A DNA stretch of 64,000 nt, from assembly GCA_018195615.1 (NCBI GenBank), contig JAGTPG010000001.1, positions 1,364,001-1,428,000 on the forward strand, written 5' to 3'. The position numbers were made by a program, and so were the translations under genes. The DNA is from Streptomyces tuirus. GTDB taxonomy: Bacteria > Actinomycetota > Actinomycetes > Streptomycetales > Streptomycetaceae. Of this stretch, positions 20,201 through 28,789 are shown one piece after another; within the stretch, counting starts at the first letter, position 1, and the number at the start of each line of letters is the position of its first letter. The notes beneath the pieces are model-generated. The model worked only from the letters and a program-made list of their open reading frames with translations. It was not told the origin of the DNA and did no database searches.

Positions 20201-20668
20201 CCAGGCGTTGAGGATGTCCCGGGACTTGTCGGCGTAGGCGCGCTCACCCGTGATGCACCACATCAGGGCGGTCTGGTAGGCGGCGGCCGAGTCGGCGACG
20301 GCCTGGTTCTGGAAGTTGGTGGGGCCGCGGCCCCAGGAGGTGATCTGGCCGGTGTTCTGGACGGCGTAGGTCGCCTTGGAACGCGCGTGGGCGGCGAAGG
20401 CGAGGAAACCGTCGTAGATCGGGGACTGCTTCGCGGCGACGGCGGCCTTCATACGGGCCAGGTCGTCGGCGCTGTGCAGCAGACCGGGGTGGGTGAAGGC
20501 ACGCAGGCCCGTCGTGCCGTCCTGGGCGGCGGCCCGGGCCGTGCCGGCCGCGAGCAGGCCGCTCGCGCCCGACACCAGCAGCAGGGCGGCCGTGCCGCCG
20601 AGGAAGCCCCGGCGGCTCGGGGCGGGAGTCGTTCTCATGGGCGTTGCTCTCAGGGGGTCGGCGCTCAT
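17296..20668 (-). CDS. Multidomain alginate-lyase-family protein with Fn3, Ig-like and concanavalin-like modules
   Basis: Large secreted protein of about 1,125 residues. A Tat-type signal (RRGFLGGTAALLLVSG) precedes an alginate_lyase domain (about residues 40-430; QESGRDQGHEQLAVG). Then come a fibronectin-III module (PTAPAGVTAVGGDKSVTVAW), a DUF1349-like beta-sandwich, a second Fn3 (DAVELAWTDPDLSARYKVLRAA), a putative-Ig module (LSASHEPIRFAADGLPDGLRVD) and a second DUF1349-like sandwich. Two G-runs are short by one base (19440-19443 and 18449-18452); repair gives one protein. ATG 20668 overlaps the upstream stop as ATGA, favouring it over ATG 20638. The accessory modules probably bind carbohydrate. 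Confidence 0.78.
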
Positions 20669-22197
20669 GACGCGGCGGCCGCCGCGGCCTCGGCGGTGGT
20701 GAGGAACTTGAGGTTCGTCACGTGCTCGTTGACGAACATGGGCACGCCGTCCGAGGCCAGGTACCAGCCGGGCTTGCCGCCGCTGTCTCGAATCACCCTG
20801 CCGTTGACGGTGAGGTTCTCGAAGGTGACGTCCTTGATCGCGTGCTCCGCGTCGAGGCCGGCGATGATCGAGAGGTCGGCGTTCTTGCCGTTGTAGCTGA
20901 GGTCCTTGATGTAGACGGACTCGATGCCGCGGCCTGCCGACGTGTTGTACTTCGGGTTGTACTCGACCCGCAGGTGGACGAGCTGGCCCCAGCGGAAGTC
21001 CTCCACACGGATGTTGTCGAACCTGACGTCCCGGACGAGGTTGCTGTCGCCGACCATGAAGGCGATGGCGCCCTGGTAGGTCACCTGCGGCTCGCGGTGG
21101 TCGAGGATGTCGATGTTCTCGTAGCGCAGGTTCTCCAGCATCTCGGGGGTGTCGGAGTTGCCGTGCACGCCGATGTTGATCGGGTGGGCGACATCGGCCC
21201 AGAGGGAGCAGTTCTTGACGGTGATGTTGCGGGTGTCGCCGTAGAAGTCCCAGCGGTGGGTGTAGAGGGCGACGGAGTCGTCGGAGGTGCGCAGGAAGCA
21301 GCCGTCGATCGTGACGTTCTCGGAGCAGTAGAGCTGGATGCCGTCACCCCAGCCCTGGTGGCTGAAGGCGCGCAGGTTCTTGATGGTGAGGTTCTGGGAC
21401 TCGGCGACCCGGACGTTCTCGTAGCGGGGGTTGAGGATGGTGACGCCGTCGATGGTCACGTTCTCGCACTTGCGGATGAACATCGCGCCGACGGGGGAGT
21501 TGTAGAGCACGCCGCGACCGGTCAGCCGGGAGTTCTCCACGTTCTCGAAGATCACGTTGGAGGTGAGGACGGCACCGGGCGCCAGATAGACGGTGGTGTT
21601 GCTGGGCACCCGCAGCGTCCGGTCCGGGTGGGTGTGCAGGCCCGGCCCGAAGTACATGACGCGCTTGTCGCCCTCGGCGGGCGGGTTCTGCTCGATCGGG
21701 TTCGCGAACAGGTGCAGGCAGTCGAAGATCTTGTCGTCGATCTGGACGACGAGGTTGCGGGGCCGGTCCAGGGTGAAGCGCGCGGTGCTGCCGAGCACCT
21801 CGGGCTTGATGCCGTACGAGTCCGGGCGGATGCGGACCTTCTCGCCGCCGCCCGGGTTGTACGTGACCTCGACCTCGACGGTGCCGGAGAAGTCGAAGGC
21901 GGTCCAGGAGGAGTTCTGGGCCTGGTTCCTGCCGGTGTTCGGGTCGATCAGTGCGAGCTTGGCAAGGTAGACGCCGAGCTTCTGCCAGGTGCCTCCGAGC
22001 GGCCGGACCTTGACGGTGAAGGAGTTGTTGACCGGCACCTGCGGAAGGGGCGGGTGGATGACCACGCTGTCGCCGGTGGTGCCGCTCTCCTCCGCCGCGG
22101 CGGCCTGTGCGGTGCCCGCGATGCTGCCGGCCAAGCCGGCGGCGGCGATGACACCGGCGGCCTGGAGGGTGGTTCGGCGTGACAGGGGCGTGTTCAT
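20665..22197 (-). CDS. GH28-like right-handed beta-helix hydrolase
   Basis: Secreted protein of 510 residues with a Tat-like signal (SRRTTLQAAGVIAAAGLAGSIAGTAQA). After an N-terminal beta-sandwich (about 45-170), a parallel beta-helix carries polygalacturonase-type features: SRLTGRGVLYN, RYENVRVAESQNLTIKN, GWGDGIQLYCSENVTIDG and SDDSVALYTHRW with a paired Asp. The exact NTDG/GHG signature of classical polygalacturonases is not seen, so it may be a rhamnogalacturonan- or other pectin-active relative. Its stop overlaps the start of the lyase-Fn3 gene; it follows the ABC permeases by 34 bases. Confidence 0.7.
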   Translation of the reverse strand: MNTPLSRRTTLQAAGVIAAAGLAGSIAGTAQAAAAEESGTTGDSVVIHPPLPQVPVNNSFTVKVRPLGGTWQKLGVYLAKLALIDPNTGRNQAQNSSWTAFDFSGTVEVEVTYNPGGGEKVRIRPDSYGIKPEVLGSTARFTLDRPRNLVVQIDDKIFDCLHLFANPIEQNPPAEGDKRVMYFGPGLHTHPDRTLRVPSNTTVYLAPGAVLTSNVIFENVENSRLTGRGVLYNSPVGAMFIRKCENVTIDGVTILNPRYENVRVAESQNLTIKNLRAFSHQGWGDGIQLYCSENVTIDGCFLRTSDDSVALYTHRWDFYGDTRNITVKNCSLWADVAHPINIGVHGNSDTPEMLENLRYENIDILDHREPQVTYQGAIAFMVGDSNLVRDVRFDNIRVEDFRWGQLVHLRVEYNPKYNTSAGRGIESVYIKDLSYNGKNADLSIIAGLDAEHAIKDVTFENLTVNGRVIRDSGGKPGWYLASDGVPMFVNEHVTNLKFLTTAEAAAAAAS

Positions 22198-22231
22198 GCG
22201 TAACTCCTTGCAAAAGGTTCGGTAAGAGGGG

Positions 22232-23094
22232 TCACTTCAGTCCGGTCGTGGACATGCCGGCGACGAAGCCGCGCTGGGCGATCAGGAAGATCAGCAGGAT
22301 CGGCACGACGTACATCACGGAGGCCGCGGCCTGGAGGTTGGCGACGGGCGTTCCGGCCGAGGTGACGTAGGTGGACATCACGGCGACGGCCAGCGTCGAC
22401 TTGTCGGTGGAGAGCAGCAGCTGCGGGGCGATGTAGTCGCCCAGGACCAGGTGAAGGCGATGACGAAGCTCGCGGAGAGCACCGGCCAGGACTGCGGCAG
22501 GAAGATCCGCCAGAAGATCGTGCCGTAGCCGCAGCCGTCGACGATCGCGGCCTCCTCCAGCTCACGGGGCAGCCCGGCGAAGAACTGCCGGAAGAGGAAA
22601 ACCAGATAGGGCGCGGCCGCCAGTCCCCACAGCACCCACGGCCAGTACGTGTCGACCATGCCGAGCTTGGCGAAGATCAGGTAGGTCGGCAGCAGGGTGA
22701 TCATCTGGGGCAGCATCATCGAGCCGATGAGGATGCCGAACAGCGTCTTCTTGCCGGGGGCGTCGAGCCGGGCGAAGCCGAAGCCGACCCAGGCCGAGCT
22801 GAGGGTGACGAGCGTGGCGTAGATCAGGGCGATGATCAGGGAGTTGCGGGCGTAGCCGAGGAAGTCGATCAGGTTGAAGGCGTCCGCGAAGTTGTGCCAC
22901 TGGAAGGTGGTGGGCAGCCAGTGCACGGGCGAGGCGGCCAGTTCCGCCGAGGTCTTCAGGCCGTTGAGGATCAGCCACCCGAAGGGGCCGATGAACAGCC
23001 CGGTGAGGGAGACGAGCACCGTGTAGAGGACGAGACGGTTGACGCGCACCCGCACCCTGGGCGCGGAATTCGGGGGCAGGCTGGTGGCGGTCAC
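22232..23094 (-). CDS. CUT1 carbohydrate ABC transporter permease 2
   Basis: Inner-membrane permease (MalG/LacG-like) of about 287 residues with six predicted helices and the EAA loop ELEEAAIVDGCGYGTIFWRIFLPQSWP. GTG 23094 overlaps the upstream permease stop as GTGA. The frame breaks at the C-run 22440-22442; one extra base gives FTWSWGDYIAPQLLLSTDKSTLAVAV and the normal C-terminus ending AGMSTTGLK. It works with the neighbouring permease and lipoprotein. No ATPase is encoded here, so a shared MsiK-type ATPase elsewhere is expected in Streptomyces. Confidence 0.87.
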
Positions 23095-24086
23095 TTCTTC
23101 GCCTCCGGGTCGACGTTGTAGAACACCACTCCGGACGTGAACCTGAAGATGAGTCCGGTCACGATGAGGATCAGGACGAAGAGCACCCACAGCAGCGCGG
23201 AGGCGTAGCCGTAGCGGCCGAGCGCGAAGTACTGCGAGAACACGTGCATCATGTAGAGGTAGTTGGACTGCGGCAGGGCGGTGACGCCGGCCGTGGTGCC
23301 GTCCGGTGACAGCAGCAGCGGCATGATGGTCTGCACCGAGGCGATCACCCCGGTCACCGTCTGGAAGAGCAGCACCGGCGACAGCAGGGGCACGGTGATG
23401 CTGCGGAAGGTCCGCCAGGCGCTCGCCCCGTCGATGCGGGCGGCCTCGTGGAGTTCACGGGGCACGTCCTGGAGCCCGGCCAGCGAGATGATCATGACGT
23501 TTCCGGCGGCCCACAACACGCTCATCAGCAGCACGTAACGGGCGTAGGGGTCGGCGAGCCAGCCCAGCGCGTCGAAACCGAAGATGGTGATGACGCCGTT
23601 GGCGGCACCGGAGTTCTGGTCGAAGAGCGCCTTGAAGGTGAGTCCCACACCGACCGGAGGCACCACGGCCGGCAGGTACAGCAGGGTGCGGAACAGCCCG
23701 CGCGCCTTGATCGGCCGGTTGACCAGCACGGCGAGTCCCAGCCCGGCGATGATCGACAGCGGCACCGAGGTGATCGCGAACAGGCCCGTGCGGCCCAGGG
23801 ACTTCCAGGTCTGCGGGTCGGAGAACAGCTCCGTGTAGTTGCCGAGGCCGACGTACCGCCAGTGCGGAGAGATGCCGTCGTAGGTGGTGAAGCTCAGCCA
23901 CAGCGCGTACGCCATCGGCACGATCGTCAGCAGCAGGAAGCCGATGATCCAGGGCGAGGTGAACAGGTAGAAAGCGCGATGCCTGCGCGCGGTCATGGAG
24001 ATCCGGGGCCGCTCGGCCGGTGTGCCGCGGTCGGCACGTGCGGCCGGGCCGGTGCTGCCCGTGACGGGTATCTGGTCGACCGTCAT
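23091..24086 (-). CDS. CUT1 carbohydrate ABC transporter permease 1
   Basis: Inner-membrane permease (MalF/LacF-like) of 331 residues. It has an N-terminal cytoplasmic tail, then six predicted helices and the EAA loop ELHEAARIDGASAWRTFRSITVPLLSP that contacts the ATPase. ATG 24086 overlaps the stop of the solute-binding protein by four bases and its own stop overlaps the next permease, so the three subunits are tightly coupled. Frame is intact. The substrate is inferred to be an oligosaccharide released by the GH28/lyase enzymes of the same operon. Confidence 0.9.
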   Translation of the reverse strand: MTVDQIPVTGSTGPAARADRGTPAERPRISMTARRHRAFYLFTSPWIIGFLLLTIVPMAYALWLSFTTYDGISPHWRYVGLGNYTELFSDPQTWKSLGRTGLFAITSVPLSIIAGLGLAVLVNRPIKARGLFRTLLYLPAVVPPVGVGLTFKALFDQNSGAANGVITIFGFDALGWLADPYARYVLLMSVLWAAGNVMIISLAGLQDVPRELHEAARIDGASAWRTFRSITVPLLSPVLLFQTVTGVIASVQTIMPLLLSPDGTTAGVTALPQSNYLYMMHVFSQYFALGRYGYASALLWVLFVLILIVTGLIFRFTSGVVFYNVDPEAKK

Positions 24087-25432
24087 CCCACCTGCTCCTT
24101 ACCGCGCTTCAACTGCTCGTTCATGACCGAGTTCAGGCGGCCCGCCAGGGCGTCGACGGACATGCGGCCGTTCATCGCGGCCGGGGCCTCCTGGTTGAAC
24201 AGGGCGTAGAGCGAGTCCGCCGTGGCGTAGGGCGTGTACGCGATCACCGAGAAGTGCTTCAGCTCGGCGTTCTGCACCTTCAGCACCCGCTTCTGGTAGT
24301 CCTCCTGGGCGGGCATCAGCGGGCGCAGGGACTTCAGGGTCGGGATGCCCCAGCCGCTGGAGGCGCGGGCCTTGGCCGGTCCCTCGCCGAAGAACCACTC
24401 GAAGACCCGCCAGGCGGCGTCCTTGTTCCTCGCCTTCTTCGGCATCCACAGGCCCGTGCCGGCCTGGCAGGGGCTGACCCGCTGACCGCCCTCGAACACC
24501 GGGGCCGGCGCGAGGCGGGCGAGCGGCGCCAGCTTCTTGTCGGAGTTGATCAGGCCGCCGAGCCAGTAGCCGGAGTTCGACATGGCCATGCGGTTCGCCT
24601 GGAAGGTGGGCCCGTCCCAGGTGTTGGGGTCGGGCTGGACGATGCTGGGGCCGACCTTGGCCCGGCCGTACTCGATGTACCAGGTCAGTGCCTTGCGGGC
24701 CTCGGGGGTGGTGAAGTCGATCCGGGAGAAGTCCTCGGTGAACAGGCTCCCTCCCGCGGCCGCCGTCAGGCTGGCCAGGAGGTTGGGGGTGAGCACGCCG
24801 TTGTAACTGCCGCCGAAAACGGTCGTCTGGCCGTTCTTCCGTCGGGTCAGCCGCTCGGCGTTCTCCAGCCACTCCTCGAAGGTGACCGGCTCGGTCTCCG
24901 GCGGGTAGTCGACACCCGCCTTGTCGAAGAGGCCGGTGTTGTACCAGAACATGGAGTCCTGGGAGAAGTCCTTCGCCATGCCGTAGCGGGGGCCCTTGCC
25001 CTGGGTGCGGCCGTCGTAGCGCCACAGGTCGTTGACCGGGTCGAGGTCGTCGGGCCGGAGGACGCTGCTCCTGGCGAAGTAGGGGTCCAGGTCCTCCATC
25101 ACGTCCCGCGCCGCGAAGTAGGGCGCGTCCGTGGCGCCGACACCGCGGACCAAGTCGGGCGGGGCGCCGTTGGTCATCATGCCGATGAGCTTGGTGATGT
25201 CGTAGCGGACCGTGACGATCTTGACGCCGATGTCCTTCTGGGCCTGCTTGACCAGTTCCGGTGAGATGTCGTCGGGCTTGACCATCAGCGTGACCGTCTC
25301 GCCGCCGCCGCTGACGCCGCTGGACACCTGCATCGCGCAGCCGTTCAGCGCCGCCGCGCCGGTCGCGGCTCCGGCCGCGGACAGGGCGAGGAATCGGCGG
25401 CGGCTCAGGGAAGCACCAGCATGTGGGTGCAT
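24083..25432 (-). CDS. Sugar ABC transporter solute-binding lipoprotein 1
   Basis: Extracellular substrate-binding lipoprotein of 449 residues. ATG 25432 has a perfect AAGGAGGT ribosome-binding site upstream. The signal combines a Tat motif (SRRRFLALSAAGAATG) with a lipobox ending in the cysteine of LNGC. The mature protein follows the SBP family 1 pattern (DLVRGVGATDAPYFA, FWYNTGLFDKAGVDYP, GTGLWMPKKARNKDAAWRVF). It is the first gene of the operon; AACCGGTT operators lie at 25469-25478 and 25634-25646 upstream. Confidence 0.88.
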   Translation of the reverse strand: MHPHAGASLSRRRFLALSAAGAATGAAALNGCAMQVSSGVSGGGETVTLMVKPDDISPELVKQAQKDIGVKIVTVRYDITKLIGMMTNGAPPDLVRGVGATDAPYFAARDVMEDLDPYFARSSVLRPDDLDPVNDLWRYDGRTQGKGPRYGMAKDFSQDSMFWYNTGLFDKAGVDYPPETEPVTFEEWLENAERLTRRKNGQTTVFGGSYNGVLTPNLLASLTAAAGGSLFTEDFSRIDFTTPEARKALTWYIEYGRAKVGPSIVQPDPNTWDGPTFQANRMAMSNSGYWLGGLINSDKKLAPLARLAPAPVFEGGQRVSPCQAGTGLWMPKKARNKDAAWRVFEWFFGEGPAKARASSGWGIPTLKSLRPLMPAQEDYQKRVLKVQNAELKHFSVIAYTPYATADSLYALFNQEAPAAMNGRMSVDALAGRLNSVMNEQLKRGKEQVG

Positions 25433-25468
25433 GAACGCACCACCTCCTTGCTTTCCGGCTTGCTGTGG

Positions 25469-25478
25469 CAACCGGTTG
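25469..25478. promoter_or_regulatory. LacI-type operator (proximal) before SBP operon
   Basis: Perfect palindrome CAACCGGTTG 37 bases upstream of the SBP start codon, within the probable 5' untranslated or promoter region. It shares the AACCGGTT core with the site in front of LacI regulator 1. Confidence 0.6.
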
Positions 25479-25536
25479 TTGTGCGTGGGGCAGAGCTTCT
25501 TCCGGTCGGGATGACGCGTCAAGGGCCTTGACGAAT

Positions 25537-25546
25537 TTTCGAAAAG
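25537..25546. promoter_or_regulatory. TTTTCGAAAA palindrome
   Basis: Ten-base perfect palindrome about 105 bases upstream of the SBP gene. A TTTCGAA core also occurs before the GH43 pair (2518-2524) and between the GH43 and LacI genes (33675-33682), suggesting a second regulator shared by the CAZyme operons. The protein that binds it is unknown. Confidence 0.4.
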
Positions 25547-25633
25547 ACTGTGTAACCTCGGCGTCATCAGTCAGAGCGCCGATGGGTCCTGTTTTCGGAC
25601 GTCATGATCAAGCCACCGCAGGGCAACACGCAT

Positions 25634-25646
25634 GGGAACCGGTTGC
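25634..25646. promoter_or_regulatory. LacI-type operator (distal) before SBP operon
   Basis: GGAACCGGTTGCC with core AACCGGTT at 25637-25644, matching the GGGAACCGGTTG site at 11628-11639 over twelve bases. It lies about 165 bases from the proximal site, a spacing that could allow looping. Confidence 0.55.
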
Positions 25647-25848
25647 CGAAGCGGCCGTCGGGGTACTGAGGTGCTGTCGGCGGTAGGCCCGCTCATCGTC
25701 GCCGCGCACCGAAAACCTCGTAACCGATTTCTACCCGAGGCGCTCGCCAGACCCTGACCGAAGCCTGCTCACCATCGCGTCACTCCACGCGAGCGCCCCG
25801 GCCGTTACCCCGAACCGGCGCCTCCAGCCGCAGCTCCGGCCCTGCCGA

Positions 25849-25902
25849 TTGACCGCCGCTTCCTGGCGGATCTACGGTAGAAGGCGCTTTCTGAAAACGT
25901 TT
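25849..25902 (+). promoter_or_regulatory. Promoter with overlapping GCGCTTTC operator before hydroxyacid dehydrogenase
   Basis: TTGACC (25849-25854), an 18-base spacer and TACGGT (25873-25878) form a good vegetative promoter. Immediately after the -10 lies GAAGGCGCTTTCTG, then AAACGTTT (25895-25902), both LacI-operator-like. The 22 bases 25872-25893 match 33741-33762 before LacI regulator 3 at 19 positions, so the same repressor probably acts at both. Confidence 0.6.
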
Positions 25903-25928
25903 CTGTCACCCTCTGCTCCAGGAGAGTC

Positions 25929-26941
25929 ATGCCCAGCCCCCAGCTGCCGCGGGCCGTGTTCGCGATGGACCCGGTGCATCTCCCGCTGCTCTTCCCTCCG
26001 CCGCTGATGGAGCGGCTGAGGCGCACGGCCGACATCGACCCCGGGTTGGTCGTGCGGGACTTCGCCGATCCGGCCGCGGCCGACGCCCTGGCCTCCACCG
26101 AGGTGCTGATCACCGGCTGGGGCTGCCCGCACCTGGACGCCGGTGTGCTCACGGCGGTCCCCAGGCTCGACGCCGTCCTGCACGCCGCCGGTTCCGTGCG
26201 CTCCCTGGTCGGCGACGCCCTGTGGGAACGCGGGGTGACCGTGTCCAGCGCGGTGACGGGCAACGCCCTGCCCGTCGCGGAGTACACGCTCGCGATGATC
26301 CTGCTGGTGGGCAAGGACACCTTCGACCACCGCGAGCGCTTCCGCCGCACGCACGCCTACCCGGGCCCCGCGGAGACTTCGGCGACCGGCAACCTCGGCC
26401 GCCGGGTCGGTGTCATCGGCGCGTCCCGGGTGGGCCGCCGGCTGCTGGAGCTGCTGCGGCCGTTCGACCTCACCGTCCTGCTGCACGACCCGTACGTGAG
26501 CCCGGCCGAGGCCGCCGCCCTCGGTGCCGAGTCGCTGTCGCTGGAGGACCTGCTCGGGCACAGCGACATCGTGAGTCTGCACGCCCCCGACATCCCGAGA
26601 CCCACCACATGCTCGACCGTGACCGGCTCGCCCTGGTGCGCGACGGCGGCGTGCTCATCAACACCGCCCGCGGCGCGCTCGTCGACCACGCGGCACTCAC
26701 CGACGAGTTGGTCTCCGGCCGGCTCAGCGCGGTGCTCGACGTCACCGACCCGGAACCGCTGCCCGCCGGTTCTCCGCTGTACCACCTGCCCAACGTGTTC
26801 CTCACGCCGCACATCGCGGGCTCGCTCGGCAACGAACTGGAGCGGCTCGGCCGGATCGTCGTCGAGGAACTGGAGCGCCTGGTGGCGGGCGCGCCGACGG
26901 CGCACGAGGTGCGGCGGGCTGATCTCGCGCGGGTGGCGTGA
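25929..26941 (+). CDS. D-isomer-specific 2-hydroxyacid dehydrogenase
   Basis: NAD(P)-dependent cytosolic oxidoreductase of about 338 residues. The nucleotide-binding motif is in LGRRVGVIGASRVGRRLLELL (about residue 160), the catalytic Arg in LINTARGALVD, and the His in TPHIAGS near the C-terminus, replacing the usual PHxGG with PHIAG. The frame breaks at the C-run 26594-26596; one extra C gives HAPDIPETHHMLDRDRLALV. ATG 25929 has GGAGAG upstream. Placed between two sugar-transport operons and preceded by a LacI-type operator, it probably acts in catabolism of an imported sugar acid, an inference. Confidence 0.83.
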
Positions 26942-26983
26942 CACCGTGGCGGGCGGGGCCGTCCCGCCCTCATGTCACCTCGC

Positions 26984-27145
26984 GCGTCCGGCCCGCACGT
27001 CACCTCTCGGGCGTCCGGCACGCACGTCACCCCGCGCGCGTCCGGCACGCCAGACACATCCCTGGCGTCGGGCACGCCAGACACCTCGCTGGCGTCGGGC
27101 ACGCACGTCACCCCGCGCACGTCCGGCCCGCACGACGGCCGGCGG
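26984..27145. repeat. 27-bp tandem repeat, six copies
   Basis: Six consecutive 27-base units with cores such as GCGTCCGGCACGCACGTCAC and GCGTCGGGCACGCCAGACAC occupy the gap after the dehydrogenase. The unit length is a multiple of three, so a frame is open through it (nine-residue unit ASGTHVTPR / ASGTPDTSL), but there is no credible gene. The remainder of the 26942-27319 gap shows only TACGGT (27197-27202), a possible -10 box for the LacI gene. Confidence 0.75.
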
Positions 27146-27319
27146 GCCCCCGCGGTCCGCTGTCCACAGGCCCTCCGGCCTTGAGTAACGATGGGATACG
27201 GTTTCCGCACCGGTGCGGGGCGGGTGCCAGGGCGGCGGGTGCGCCGGGCCGCGGCGGACCGGGACGTGAGGGACCAGACCCGCGCACGGCATCGGGCCAC
27301 TACGTGAAGGAGCCGCAGG

Positions 27320-28408
27320 GTGAGTCAGCGCAAGGCGACGAGTGACGCCGGCCGGGCGACCATCCGCGATGTCGCGGAGCGCGCGGGCGTCTCCGTGGCC
27401 AGCGTCTCGCGGGTGCTGTCCGGCAACTACCCGGTGTCGGAGGAGCTGCGCCGCCGGGTGATGAAGGTCGTCCGCGACCTGGACTACGTCACCAACGCCC
27501 ACGCCCGTTCGCTCGCCGGCGGCGGCACGCCGACGGTGGCGATCCTGATCAACAACATCACCGGCGCCGCGTTCGCGCATGTCGCGAAGGGCGTCGAGGG
27601 CGCCGCGACCCTGCGCGGCTGGCTCTCCCTGGTCGGCACCACCGGCGACGACCCGGAGCGGGAGCTGGCCCTGGTGAACCTGATGCGCCAGCAGGGCGTG
27701 GCCGCCGTGATCCTGCTCGGCGGGGCGTACGACTACGACGAGTACCAGCTGCGCATGGCCCGCTTCGCCCGTTCCCTGGACGCGGCCGGCTCGCACCTGG
27801 TCCTGGTGGGCAGGCCACCGCTGGAGGGTGACGTCCCGGCGACGACGGTCGACTACGACAACGAGGGCGGCGCCTACGCCATGGCCAGCCACCTGCTGTC
27901 GGCCGGTCACCGGCGCGTCCTGGTCCTGCCGGGACATGCCGAACTGACCACCGCGCAGGGCCGGTTGAGGGGCGCGCAGCGGGCTTTCGAGGCGTACGGG
28001 GTGCCGTTCGACCCGGGCATGGTCCGGCACGGCCCGTACGACTACGAGCACGGCTACGAGGCCGTCGAGGCGGCGCTGCACGACACGCCGGACTTCACCG
28101 CGGTGCTCGCCGGGACGGACGTGGTCGCCGCGGGCGCCATGCAGGCGCTGCGCGCGGCGGGTCTGCGGGTGCCCGAGGACGTCTCGATCGTCGGCTACGA
28201 CGACATCCCGCTCGCCTCCCAGCTCACGCCCCAACTGACCACCGTGCACGTGCCGTACGAGGAGATGGGCCGGGTCGCGCTGCGCGCGGTGGCGGACCGG
28301 CGCGAGGGCGGCGCGGGCCGCCGCAAGAGCGCCGACGGCGACCATCTGGTGCTGGGCACGCATGTGGTGGTCCGCAACTCGGTGCAGCCGCCGGGTCAGC
28401 ACGGGTAA
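27320..28408 (+). CDS. LacI-family transcriptional regulator 2
   Basis: Repressor of 362 residues: helix-turn-helix ATIRDVAERAGVSVASVSRVLSGNYPV (about residues 13-39), hinge, and sugar-binding core with DYDNEGGAY, GTDVVAAGAMQAL and GYDDIPLASQL. GTG 27320 has AAGGAG upstream. It is a clear paralogue of LacI regulator 1 (11706), with the same C-terminal LGTHVVVRNSV. Directly upstream of the SBP-permease-GH43 operon, it is the likely local regulator of it; the palindrome at 28421-28430 is a candidate operator. Confidence 0.88.
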   Translation: MSQRKATSDAGRATIRDVAERAGVSVASVSRVLSGNYPVSEELRRRVMKVVRDLDYVTNAHARSLAGGGTPTVAILINNITGAAFAHVAKGVEGAATLRGWLSLVGTTGDDPERELALVNLMRQQGVAAVILLGGAYDYDEYQLRMARFARSLDAAGSHLVLVGRPPLEGDVPATTVDYDNEGGAYAMASHLLSAGHRRVLVLPGHAELTTAQGRLRGAQRAFEAYGVPFDPGMVRHGPYDYEHGYEAVEAALHDTPDFTAVLAGTDVVAAGAMQALRAAGLRVPEDVSIVGYDDIPLASQLTPQLTTVHVPYEEMGRVALRAVADRREGGAGRRKSADGDHLVLGTHVVVRNSVQPPGQHG

Positions 28409-28789
28409 CGTCCAGAGTTCGTTACGTAACCGTTTTCCAGAGGCTTTGCGGCCCGTTCGAGGTTTCGCCGACGGACCGCCGAGGCCCTGGACCGGCGTGT
28501 GGGACACCGCACTGACCTGCGCGTATACGCGGCCGCGGCGGAGCGTCCGACGCGCGCACGGTGATAACCCGGCGGACAGTCCGCCGCAACAAATTCCCGC
28601 ACACCTCTTGCTAAGAGCCAGGTAGCCCGCCTACCGTCCCAGCAACCGCTTACTACAGCTTCTGCTTCCGCTTGGCCGACCCCCGCAACCGCGAGCCGAC
28701 GGTTTCCGGCCGCCGTTCCTGGCCAGCACAACCGAGCCGCTGCCGTCCTCTCGTTCTGAGAACGCCCTATTCCGAAGGATCACGGTCAG
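28409..28789 (+). promoter_or_regulatory. Control region of second sugar operon
   Basis: About 380 bases without a gene. GTTACGTAAC (28421-28430) is a perfect palindrome followed by CGTTTTCC, resembling a LacI operator. TTGCTA (28608-28613), 18 bases, then TACCGT (28632-28637) form a plausible promoter, leaving a 5' leader of about 150 bases before the SBP start. Nothing else recognised. Confidence 0.5.

Larger units (their letters stand above)
25433..25928. promoter_or_regulatory. Divergent control region between the two sugar operons
   Basis: About 500 bases with no gene separate the minus-strand transport/lyase operon from the plus-strand dehydrogenase. It contains two AACCGGTT-type palindromes, one TTTTCGAAAA palindrome and a promoter with overlapping operator next to the dehydrogenase, listed separately. 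I see no ORF or RNA gene in the rest. Confidence 0.6.

Noticed and set aside
20722..22182. Long plus-strand frame of 486 codons opposite the GH28-like gene
   Set aside because: Low-complexity Val/Asp/Gly-rich translation typical of the antisense of a high-GC gene; the minus strand has signal peptide and conserved fold.
2177..26596. A modification-dependent error motif, because several breaks share CCCCGAG
   Set aside because: Other breaks have CCCCGCC, CCCCGGT, GGGGCAG or GGGCGG contexts; run length is the only common factor.
26984..27145. CRISPR array
   Set aside because: The units are contiguous with no unique spacers and no cas genes nearby.
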